From assembly GCA_002421905.1 (NCBI GenBank), contig DISK01000006.1, positions 241,021 to 305,020 of the forward strand: a stretch of 64,000 nucleotides of DNA. Reading direction: 5' to 3'. Below the pieces are notes generated by a model. That model ran no database searches and was not told the origin of the DNA. It saw nothing but the letters and a program-made list of their open reading frames with translations. Positions 1 to 8,274 of this stretch are shown piece after piece; positions within the stretch are counted from its first letter, which is position 1, and every line of letters begins with the position of its first letter. The position numbers and the translations under genes were made by a program. Source of the stretch: Micavibrio sp. UBA6212 (lineage in GTDB: Bacteria > Pseudomonadota > Alphaproteobacteria > Micavibrionales > Micavibrionaceae).

Positions 1-1
1 C

Positions 2-967
2 ATCGGTGGATTAATTCTTGAAAGTGATCGGAAATTCAGGGACGAGGAACAAAGTCTGTTGCAAGAACTGGCATTGTCTTATGCGCCACTTCTCGCATTG
101 CATGATTTGCGCAGGATCTCCGGGATTGGCAGCCGGATCAAACATTTATGGGGAGGAAATGCAAAGAGGAATAAAGTTCTTTTGATCTCCCTATTGGTCA
201 TCCTGTTTTTTCCAGTGAGAGTAAGTGTCACTGCGCCAGTCGAGATTGTTGCCAAAGATGCCGATTATCTGACCGCACCATTTGACGGGTTGGTGTCGGA
301 TGTTTTTGTGCATCCCGGAGACGAAGTCGAACAAGGTCAAAAATTGGTATTGTTGGATGATACAGTACTCAAAGCCGATGCGGATCTGGCCAGCCAGACA
401 TTGGACGTTGCGCATTCCTCATTATCCAGATTACGCCGTGAATCTTTGGCACAGCCCGAGAAAAAAGCGGAATTGAGTGCATTGGAATCCGATATAGAAG
501 AGAAAAAGATCAGAGCAGACTATGCACAAGTGATGCTGGAGCGAAGCGCTATCAAATCAACCCGCAACGGAATTGCTATTTTTCCAGCAAAAGAATCTCT
601 GGAAGGACATCCGGTTCGTGCCGGAGATGTCTTGATAAAAATTGCCAACCCAAAACAATATGAAGCCTTGATCCGTGTTCCGGTCGAGGCGATGATCGCG
701 ATGGATGATAAGGCGCAGGTCGATTTCTTTTTGAATGTCTATCCATCAAAAAGCTTTGATGCGCAAATAATTTCGATCGGTTATGAATCAAGCGTGGATG
801 AGGATGGGATTTATACATATAAAATCAGCGCGGATATAACGGATAACAATGAAACACTTAAAATAGGCTGGAAAGGGACAGCCAAAATCCGCACCGGATG
901 GAGTGTTTTGTCCTATGAAATTTTGCGGCGTCCGATCCTGATGGTTCGGAAATTGACTGGAATATAG
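2..967 (+). CDS. GAF-HlyD type membrane-fusion/adaptor protein (5' end outside window)
   Basis: The reading frame is open from base 2, so the gene begins left of the window; the internal TTG at 59 is not a convincing start. The first ~35 visible residues (a GGLILES core followed by an amphipathic helix) look like the end of a GAF domain. A single membrane helix follows (around bases 175-230), then a barrel-sandwich (lipoyl-like) half with the typical 'TAPFDGLVSDVFVHPGDEV' opening, a short coiled-coil hairpin, the second lipoyl half and a beta-barrel, as in HlyD/RND periplasmic adaptors. It ends 8 bases before the M50 gene, which has a strong GGAGGGAG ribosome site. The pair probably forms one envelope-spanning export apparatus. 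The adaptor class is seen directly; the GAF call rests on a short fragment. The cargo is inferred from the downstream adhesin gene. Confidence 0.8.
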   Translation: MGGLILESDRKFRDEEQSLLQELALSYAPLLALHDLRRISGIGSRIKHLWGGNAKRNKVLLISLLVILFFPVRVSVTAPVEIVAKDADYLTAPFDGLVSDVFVHPGDEVEQGQKLVLLDDTVLKADADLASQTLDVAHSSLSRLRRESLAQPEKKAELSALESDIEEKKIRADYAQVMLERSAIKSTRNGIAIFPAKESLEGHPVRAGDVLIKIANPKQYEALIRVPVEAMIAMDDKAQVDFFLNVYPSKSFDAQIISIGYESSVDEDGIYTYKISADITDNNETLKIGWKGTAKIRTGWSVLSYEILRRPILMVRKLTGI

Positions 968-975
968 GAGGGAGC

Positions 976-3165
976 ATGACGCATTCCCCGAATATTCCAA
1001 ATAATCCAATGTCACTGCCCCGTCTTCGTTACGGTATAAAAATATTCTCTGGGGCGGCTGATCCGGCAAGTGGCGAGCCAACTGGCATGTTGCATGATCC
1101 CGTTAGCCATTCCTATTACAAACTGAGTTGGGCTGAGTGTGAATGCCTGTCGAGATTCCCGCTCCACGAAGATGTGGACGAATTGATTAAGGACATTACA
1201 TCCAACACGTCTTTGGACATAGATCAAAGTGATATATTAAATTTGCTGGAGTTTCTGAAAAAAAACCATTTATTGGAAGAAACAGCGCATGAATTAATTT
1301 CCCAGCCAAAGGAGCAAGGATTCCTCAACAGATTGTTGCATCACTATCTGTATTTTACAGTGCCGTTGTTCAAGCCACAAAAATTCCTGGATCTGGCTTA
1401 TCCTTACGTGGCTCCATTCTTTTCGAAAGGGATGACTTGGGTCATTCTGATTTCCCTTTTTATATTGGCAGCCATGACTATTGGAAGGGCTGATGAATTT
1501 TTCTCCCAGTTTACAGAGATTCCATCTTTGTCAGGAATTGTGATGGTTGGGATAGTCTTCGCCTTTATCAAGATTATACATGAATGGGCTCATGCTTTTA
1601 CGGCTACCAAATTCAAGGTGCCGGTGCCGCATATGGGGATTGCTGTTATCGCAATGTATCCGGTTCTTTATACCGAAACAACAGGTGTCTGGCGGTTGCA
1701 GAACAGATTTGACCGGATGGCCATCGGTTTTGCCGGAATACGGGCCGAACTGGCGTTAGCCGCCATATTCCTGTTGTTCTGGCATCTGTCCCCATCCGGC
1801 ACTTTGATGCAGAGTATTTCTTTTTATGTGGTGGCAGTATCTCTGGTGTCATCGTTGCTGATTAATCTCAATCCATTGATGCGCTTTGACGGATATTATT
1901 TACTCTCTGATTTCACCGGTATTGAAAACTTGCAAATGCGTGCGTGCAATTTTGCCCGTTATGCATTACGCCGATTTCTGTTTGCATGGAACGATCCGCC
2001 ACCAGAATATTTACCCGTAACAACACAGAAATTTCTGACTTTGTTTGGCGCATTGCTTTTGGTGTACAGGTTCTTTTTGTTTAGCGGGATAGCTCTTTTG
2101 GTTTATGCGCTGTTTTTTCAACCACTGGGAACAATTTTGTTTCTGGCCGAGATCTGGGTTTTCCTGTTGCGTCCGATTCTCTCGGAACTCAAAGTCTGGA
2201 AAGATAGATCAAGAGAATTATTTATATCAAGGCGCTCCAGAATTATGTGGGGAACCTTTGGTGTCATTTTATTGTTTCTGATCTTGCCTTTGGATGGAAC
2301 TGTCAGTGCCCCAGCTGTCGAATATCATAAAAACTACTGGGAAGCGCACGCACCAGATGTCGCACAGGTTAAAAAAATTCTGGTTGTAAACGGAGATCGC
2401 GTCAAAAAAGGTGATGTGTTGATGATTTTGGGATCGGCTAAATTGCAGCAGGATCGAGATCTGATGCAAGCAAAACTTGGTTATCTCGAATCATTGAAAC
2501 GTGGTGAGTCTGTCTCGATGGTTGATGGACGGGATGAAAATAAATCACCATCTTCGCTGCAGAAGGGGCAGGCCTCTCTAGAGGAACAAATTATTCTGAC
2601 CCGACAATCCTTGGCGGCATTGGATGAACGTTTGCAAAAATTGGTTATGACAGCGCCATTTGATGGCGAGATACGGGATAGGTTGAGTGGAGTTCAGGAC
2701 GGTCGAACTGTCAAGGCTAATGATGTTTTGTTTCGCCTTATTGATCCGGCAAGCCTGATTTATGTGACCTATGTTCCTGAAACAGATCGTGATCGTATTT
2801 CAATTAATGGACGCGCAAAATTTATCAGGGATGGTCAACCATTTTCATCTGGTCAGGTGGAAGTCCGTCAGGTCGAGGAGATCTCCAGCCCGTCTATTTT
2901 ATCTCCTGAATTATTTCATGATCTGAATGTGAATGCGCCGTCAAATAATGGACAGTCCGATATGACGAATGTCAGCCCCAGACAAAGTGTGTTTAAGATC
3001 GTTTGTGAAGAAAGATTATCGGATAATAAAAATCGCAAGTCCCATGCAGATCACTTGATGAAAAAACGAGGGATTTTACTGATCGACGCCACGCAAACAT
3101 CACCCCTGATATCCTTTCTTCACCAAATAACCGGATTGTTGCGGCGCGAACTGAATTTGAATTGA
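976..3165 (+). CDS. M50 (site-2-protease-like) membrane metalloprotease fused to a HlyD-like domain
   Basis: A 729-residue polytopic protein. Residues ~1-130 are soluble and might be a substrate-binding (PqqD-like) region. Residues ~150-415 form the membrane core, with the zinc motif H202-E203-W-A-H206 and the second conserved motif N-x-x-P-x-M-R-F-D305-G, both expected for an active M50 peptidase. Residues ~440-690 form a HlyD-like barrel-sandwich with a coiled coil, giving a fusion of intramembrane protease and periplasmic adaptor. Start is ATG after GGAGGGAGC. It sits between a GAF-HlyD adaptor and a LEPR-XLL-like surface protein in one orientation, so processing or export of that protein is the natural hypothesis. 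Known relatives of this architecture are annotated 'peptidase M50 / biotin-lipoyl binding protein'; their substrates are mostly unknown to me. Confidence 0.85.
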   Translation: MTHSPNIPNNPMSLPRLRYGIKIFSGAADPASGEPTGMLHDPVSHSYYKLSWAECECLSRFPLHEDVDELIKDITSNTSLDIDQSDILNLLEFLKKNHLLEETAHELISQPKEQGFLNRLLHHYLYFTVPLFKPQKFLDLAYPYVAPFFSKGMTWVILISLFILAAMTIGRADEFFSQFTEIPSLSGIVMVGIVFAFIKIIHEWAHAFTATKFKVPVPHMGIAVIAMYPVLYTETTGVWRLQNRFDRMAIGFAGIRAELALAAIFLLFWHLSPSGTLMQSISFYVVAVSLVSSLLINLNPLMRFDGYYLLSDFTGIENLQMRACNFARYALRRFLFAWNDPPPEYLPVTTQKFLTLFGALLLVYRFFLFSGIALLVYALFFQPLGTILFLAEIWVFLLRPILSELKVWKDRSRELFISRRSRIMWGTFGVILLFLILPLDGTVSAPAVEYHKNYWEAHAPDVAQVKKILVVNGDRVKKGDVLMILGSAKLQQDRDLMQAKLGYLESLKRGESVSMVDGRDENKSPSSLQKGQASLEEQIILTRQSLAALDERLQKLVMTAPFDGEIRDRLSGVQDGRTVKANDVLFRLIDPASLIYVTYVPETDRDRISINGRAKFIRDGQPFSSGQVEVRQVEEISSPSILSPELFHDLNVNAPSNNGQSDMTNVSPRQSVFKIVCEERLSDNKNRKSHADHLMKKRGILLIDATQTSPLISFLHQITGLLRRELNLN

Positions 3166-3238
3166 AACAACAGGAAAAGAGCCTCAAGAACGCTATAAAA
3201 CTTAACAGAAATTAACTTACTTACTGTAAAATATTGAG

Positions 3239-6200
3239 ATGGGAGACAGCTTGATACGTCCGCGTAAAAAGAAATTGGGAGGATTGGCTCTTGAACGGCG
3301 CTTGATGCTTGATGCGTCGCTGCCTGTTCTGGCAGGGCAGGTCTTATGGCTGGATGCCAGCGATGCCTCTACAATTATCGACGCAGATGGTGATAATGCG
3401 GCGACCGGAACCGGTGGAAACAATGATGGATTCTCTGGTACAGTTGCTATATGGGCCGATAAGAGTACGAGCAATTTTGATGTCACATCCAGTGGTACCC
3501 AACAACCAACCTATGGCGCCACAACATTGAATGGATTAAGCACGATTTCATTTGATGGTATAAATGACCGATTAGTCAATACAACAGCTTCCATGCCTGG
3601 CTCTAACTATACGACTTTTATTGTCTTTTCCCGTGATTCCTCTGGTGGAAGGGAGGCTGTCTATGATTTCGGGCAAGACCCTTCCCGTAATGGAATGTTT
3701 ATCAATGACGGAGGAATAAATAAATATAGCTACTATGTTAATGGAAATTTTTATTTCTCGACGGGAAATTATACGCCGGGAGATTATGATTTGATGGCGA
3801 TCAGGCATGCCGGAACATTCGCCGGCATTGCCGTTGATGGGGTGAGCCAGATTTTCACAACAACCGTCAGTCGAACAACCACAACCGGAATTTATCTCGG
3901 GGATGATTCAACCAGTGGAGACTGGCTCGACGGACAGATTGCCGAAATGATTGTCTATAACCAGACCCTCAATGTTGACCAGACTCACGATGTCGAGAAC
4001 TATCTGGCCACCAAATGGGGACTAACTATCCCGAATGTTAACCCAGTCATTGCAACCAACGGCGGATTGACTTTAGATGAGTTGACATCTGCATCAATTG
4101 TGAATTTATCCTCAACAGATGCGGATAATAGCAACGTCAATCTGACCTATACAATTACCGATGTAACCGATCAGGGGCATTTATATAACAGCAATACCAG
4201 TACAACGCTGGCCTTATCCGATACATTCACCCAAGGGGATATCAATAGCGGATATATCGTCTATTACAGTGATGTTGCCAGCGCTACATCGGATGCCTTT
4301 TCTTTTACAATGAGTGATGGATATGCGACCCCAGTAGCAGGAACTTTTTCTATTACCATTACTCCGGTGAACAATGCTCCAGTTATAGATGGATGGACTC
4401 AAGTTTCCATCGAGGATTTTGAAGGGGGAGCCACAGGATGGAGTGACAATACCACAACCAATGGCGGGGCAATCCTGACCAATTATCTGGGGCGTCACTC
4501 GATGGAGGCGGCGGCGCAGAATACTTATAAAACCTATGCTCTATCGGGAACGCAGGATTATACGACCATCTCTTTTGATTTTTACCGAATCGATAGCTGG
4601 GACAGCGAAAGCTTTATCATTTATGTTGATGATGTTGCTGTTTTCAGCAATGCATTTACAACCGGTTATACGTCCCCATCAGATGGCGCTAGTGGAGCCG
4701 TATCGTGGACAATACAGGAAACCACACCTTTTTCTTATAATTTTGCACATAGTGGGTGGAATGACCAGACATTCCATGTGGTTCTAACGGTTCAATCAAC
4801 TGCCGCTTCACTAAAGTTGGGATTTAGTTCAACTCTCAATCAGGCTGTTGCAGATGAGGCATGGGGTGTTGATAATATTATTATTAGCGAAGTTGCCTCC
4901 GGTGGCACACCAGGAAATTTCCAGGTTTCTGAAAAGTCAACGAATGGAGAGGTCATTGGGACGATCACAGCAACCGATCCAGATGTTGCGGATACGTTGA
5001 GTTATAGTATCACTGGCGGAACTGGTGCAGGTATTTTCTCTATTAATTCGACAACCGGTAAAATCACTGTAGCTAACGCTTCGGTACTTGATTACGAAAC
5101 AACCCCGTCCTACACACTTGATATTCTGGTCAGTGATAATGGAACACCTGTCAAGACGGCCAGCACAACTGTGACGATTGATGTTTTGGATGTTCCAGAG
5201 AATACGGCACCAACTGTAACCGGATTTGGCCCCGTATCCGTAGATGAAAATTTGAGCATTGGAACAGTTTTGGGAACTGTAACTTCAACTGATCCGCAAT
5301 CCGATACAGTTACCTATTCGATTACTGCAGGAAATACCGGGGGTATGTTCTCAATAAACTCGACAACCGGAGTGATTACGTTAGCTGGAAGTCCAGACTT
5401 TGAGTCAATCTCCAGCTATACATTAACGGTGACAGGAACGGATAACGGGTTTGGTAATCTGAGCGATTCGGAAATCATTACGATCAATATAAATGATGTT
5501 AATGAAGTTCCGGTTATAGATGGATGGACCCAAGTTTCCATTGAAGATTTCGAGAGTGGGGCAACAGGTTGGACTGACAACACCACAACCAATGGCGGGT
5601 CTATTTTGACCAATTATTTGGGGCAGCACTCAATGGATGCGGGACTGGAGAACACTTATAAAACCTATGCTTTGTCCGGCACGCAAGATTACACCACAAT
5701 TTCATTTGATTTTTACCGGATTGACAGTTGGGATGCAGAGGATTTTATCGTTTATGTCAATGGATCTCCTATAGCTCTTGGAACATTTACAGGGCCGTCT
5801 TATGATTCTCCCTCGGATGGATCAAGTGGTGCTGTCTCATGGACAATCCAGGAAACAACGCCTTTCATTACCAATTTTGTACATAATGGAAGTTATGCAG
5901 ACCAGACATTCCATGTCGTCTTGACCATACAAAGCACGGCGGCTTCCGTTAAATTGGGATTTAGTTCAACTCTCAATCAGGCCGTTACAGATGAAGCGTG
6001 GGGTGTTGATAATATTATAATCAGTGAAGTAAAAGCGGGCGGTACACCAGGGAATTTTCAAGTCTCTGAAAAATCTTCTAATGGTGATGTTGTTGGAACT
6101 ATCACTGCAACTGATCCGGATGCTGCAACCGTACTGACATATAGTATTACGGGCGGAACGGGTGTGGGTGTATTTACCATTGATCCGACGACAGGAATAA

Positions 6201-8257
6201 TAACCGTCTCTAATGCTTCTGCTCTGGATTATGAAACAATATCATCCTATACGCTGGATGTTCAGGTGAATGATAATGGAACCCCGTCATTAAGCGACAG
6301 CACAACCATTACCATTGATGTGTTGGACATTCCTGAAAACACCGCGCCCAATGTGACAGGGTTTGGAACGGTCTCGGTTGATGAGAATTCAAGCATTGGA
6401 ACAGTCGTTGGAACAGTGACTTCAACCGATCTGGAGTCAAACACTGTGACATATTCAATTACAGGCGGTAATACCAACAATATGTTCTCGATCAATAGTT
6501 CGACAGGTGTTGTGACACTGGCAAAAATTCCGGATTACGAGATTTTGAACAGCTATACATTATCAATCCGCGGGATAGATAATGGGTTCGGAGCTTTGAC
6601 CAATACTATAAATGTGACCATTAATATTAACGACGTCAATGAAGCGCCGACACTGGATCAGGTCAATATTGTTCTAATGTCCGATCCGTCCTTGCGCTAT
6701 GATCCATCCACCGGAAATTTTTATAAGCTCTCCACATCAAACACGAACTATGCCGGAGCAAAAGCCGCTGCAAATTCGACAACTCTGTTCGGAGTAACGG
6801 GACATCTGGTCAATATTTCTTCTGCGGCAGAGAACGCTTTTGTAACTTCTATGATTTCTGCAAGTACTTATATCGGGGCATCTGACGCAGCTGTAGAAGG
6901 TGAATGGCGATGGGACGACGGACCGGAAAATGGAGATCTGTTCTGGTTGGGAACTGGTGCAACAGGCAGTGCCCAGAATGGTCTGTACACCAACTGGAAT
7001 GGGACAGAGCCAAATAATTCTGGGAACGAAGATGCTATTCAGCTTTTCACAAATGGAAGATGGAATGATATTCCTGCCAGCACTAATATGCCTTATTTGA
7101 TTGAATGGGAAGGCGTAGATGTTTTCGCAAATGTCCCAAATGGAAATTTTTCAATAAATGAAAATTCACCTTTGAACCAATCTGCTGGATTTGTGATTGG
7201 TTCGGATGTGGATGCCGGAGATGTCCTGACATATAGTATTACAGGAGGCACAGGTGCCGGGGTTTTTGCACTGAATTCTTCAACTGGCGAGATCACCTTG
7301 ATCAATGTTGCGGCCAATAATTACGAATTGAATTCCAGTTTTACGCTGGATGTTGAAGTCGTTGATAGCGGGGGATTGACCGATACCAAAACCATCACCA
7401 TCAATGTCAATGATATGAACGATACGCCGACCCATATCGATATTACAAATGACCATGTTGAAGAAAATGCGCCCTTGACCACAATTGTCGGGAGTTTTTC
7501 GACCATTGATGAAGACCCCGCAAATACACATATTTATTCGATTGTCACAAATCCGGGCAATAAATTCTCGATTATCGGAACCGATCTGGTTCTCACAGAT
7601 GCTATTGATTATGAAGCGGTCCAAAAAATTGATCTGGTGATCCGGACTGATGATGGAAATGGCGGAACTTATGACCAGACGGTCCGGATTTATATCGGTG
7701 ACGTGATGGATACGTTTGTCGGCAACGCTTCTGATCCACATTTTGATGCTTCACCAAGCCATAATGGAAATGAATCCGCTGTGGTTAGAGAGGTAACGCG
7801 GTCGATTATCAAGGATACTGTTGAAGGAGGTGAGATAGGTCAACAAGGCGCATTCTATGGATTGGAGAAGGCCTTCCAAATTATCCGCGAGCAAATGACT
7901 TTCCGTGTCAGAGAACAAAATCAGGATCATTATCGGGAACGCCCCCAAGCAGAAGATGTAAAAAGCGTGGCAGGGCTAAATGAATTGGTCGGGCAGCCGC
8001 AAGAATCAGATTCTGATCATGTGACCTTTAATAGTCACTATACAAATATTCGTACGATGCTTGAAAAATTGCAGAATTTTTCCAATACGGCTGATGGAGA
8101 TCCTCAGGAAACCACAGTTTCTCAGGAAAATGGACTGGAAAGGCAGCGCGAAGAAAACTCTCTATCGCACATACTGGATAGCAGCTTTGTGGATGTCATG
8201 ACCTATCATGAGCAAAAGCAAGAGCGCCTTCGCAAGGCGCTCCTGAATACCGGTTGA
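3239..8257 (+). CDS. Large LEPR-XLL-like surface adhesin with LamG-like, cadherin-like and C-type lectin domains
   Basis: A 1672-residue protein without a classical signal peptide. The N-terminus is basic (RPRKKK) and runs into L18-E-R-R-L-M-L-D25-A, which matches the LEPR-XLL pattern found at the start of giant repetitive surface proteins. Residues ~30-262 look like a concanavalin/LamG sandwich. A ~377-residue unit (a jelly-roll starting 'VIDGWTQVSIEDF' plus two cadherin-like repeats) is present twice in tandem from about residues 381 to 1135. A C-type lectin-like domain follows (~1142-1295) with E1257-P-N and W-N-D near 1275, the Ca-dependent sugar-binding motifs. Two more cadherin-like repeats lead to a charged ~180-residue tail. 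No RTX nonapeptides or T9SS/PEP-CTERM signals are visible. ATG 3239 has a weak ribosome site; TTG 3251, behind GGGAGA, is an alternative start. It is probably exported to the cell surface. Confidence 0.8.
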   Translation: MGDSLIRPRKKKLGGLALERRLMLDASLPVLAGQVLWLDASDASTIIDADGDNAATGTGGNNDGFSGTVAIWADKSTSNFDVTSSGTQQPTYGATTLNGLSTISFDGINDRLVNTTASMPGSNYTTFIVFSRDSSGGREAVYDFGQDPSRNGMFINDGGINKYSYYVNGNFYFSTGNYTPGDYDLMAIRHAGTFAGIAVDGVSQIFTTTVSRTTTTGIYLGDDSTSGDWLDGQIAEMIVYNQTLNVDQTHDVENYLATKWGLTIPNVNPVIATNGGLTLDELTSASIVNLSSTDADNSNVNLTYTITDVTDQGHLYNSNTSTTLALSDTFTQGDINSGYIVYYSDVASATSDAFSFTMSDGYATPVAGTFSITITPVNNAPVIDGWTQVSIEDFEGGATGWSDNTTTNGGAILTNYLGRHSMEAAAQNTYKTYALSGTQDYTTISFDFYRIDSWDSESFIIYVDDVAVFSNAFTTGYTSPSDGASGAVSWTIQETTPFSYNFAHSGWNDQTFHVVLTVQSTAASLKLGFSSTLNQAVADEAWGVDNIIISEVASGGTPGNFQVSEKSTNGEVIGTITATDPDVADTLSYSITGGTGAGIFSINSTTGKITVANASVLDYETTPSYTLDILVSDNGTPVKTASTTVTIDVLDVPENTAPTVTGFGPVSVDENLSIGTVLGTVTSTDPQSDTVTYSITAGNTGGMFSINSTTGVITLAGSPDFESISSYTLTVTGTDNGFGNLSDSEIITININDVNEVPVIDGWTQVSIEDFESGATGWTDNTTTNGGSILTNYLGQHSMDAGLENTYKTYALSGTQDYTTISFDFYRIDSWDAEDFIVYVNGSPIALGTFTGPSYDSPSDGSSGAVSWTIQETTPFITNFVHNGSYADQTFHVVLTIQSTAASVKLGFSSTLNQAVTDEAWGVDNIIISEVKAGGTPGNFQVSEKSSNGDVVGTITATDPDAATVLTYSITGGTGVGVFTIDPTTGIITVSNASALDYETISSYTLDVQVNDNGTPSLSDSTTITIDVLDIPENTAPNVTGFGTVSVDENSSIGTVVGTVTSTDLESNTVTYSITGGNTNNMFSINSSTGVVTLAKIPDYEILNSYTLSIRGIDNGFGALTNTINVTININDVNEAPTLDQVNIVLMSDPSLRYDPSTGNFYKLSTSNTNYAGAKAAANSTTLFGVTGHLVNISSAAENAFVTSMISASTYIGASDAAVEGEWRWDDGPENGDLFWLGTGATGSAQNGLYTNWNGTEPNNSGNEDAIQLFTNGRWNDIPASTNMPYLIEWEGVDVFANVPNGNFSINENSPLNQSAGFVIGSDVDAGDVLTYSITGGTGAGVFALNSSTGEITLINVAANNYELNSSFTLDVEVVDSGGLTDTKTITINVNDMNDTPTHIDITNDHVEENAPLTTIVGSFSTIDEDPANTHIYSIVTNPGNKFSIIGTDLVLTDAIDYEAVQKIDLVIRTDDGNGGTYDQTVRIYIGDVMDTFVGNASDPHFDASPSHNGNESAVVREVTRSIIKDTVEGGEIGQQGAFYGLEKAFQIIREQMTFRVREQNQDHYRERPQAEDVKSVAGLNELVGQPQESDSDHVTFNSHYTNIRTMLEKLQNFSNTADGDPQETTVSQENGLERQREENSLSHILDSSFVDVMTYHEQKQERLRKALLNTG
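4382..6643 (+). repeat. Tandem 1131-bp duplication inside the adhesin gene
   Basis: Two in-frame units of about 1131 bp (377 codons) lie head to tail: 4382-5512 and 5513-6643. Each starts with the codons for VIDGWTQVSIEDF and ends with ININDVNE. Protein identity by eye is high across the jelly-roll part (for example the shared TYKTYALSGTQDYTTISFDF stretch) and lower in the cadherin-like part; synonymous positions differ often, so the duplication is not very recent. Confidence 0.85.
8222..8242. terminator. Strong hairpin at the convergent gene ends
   Basis: A perfect 9-bp stem with a 3-base loop (GAGCGCCTT, CGC, AAGGCGCTC) lies in the last codons of the adhesin gene. On the minus strand it is followed by a T-rich run (TTGCTTTTGCTC), so it could end the leftward aas transcript. 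On the plus strand no U-tract follows. It is a candidate only. Confidence 0.45.
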
Positions 8258-8274
8258 TATACGATTTCTTTATA

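Noticed and set aside
7280..7741. A 153-codon open frame antisense to the adhesin gene
   Set aside because: Shadow frame of the cadherin-like repeats; composition follows the opposite strand.
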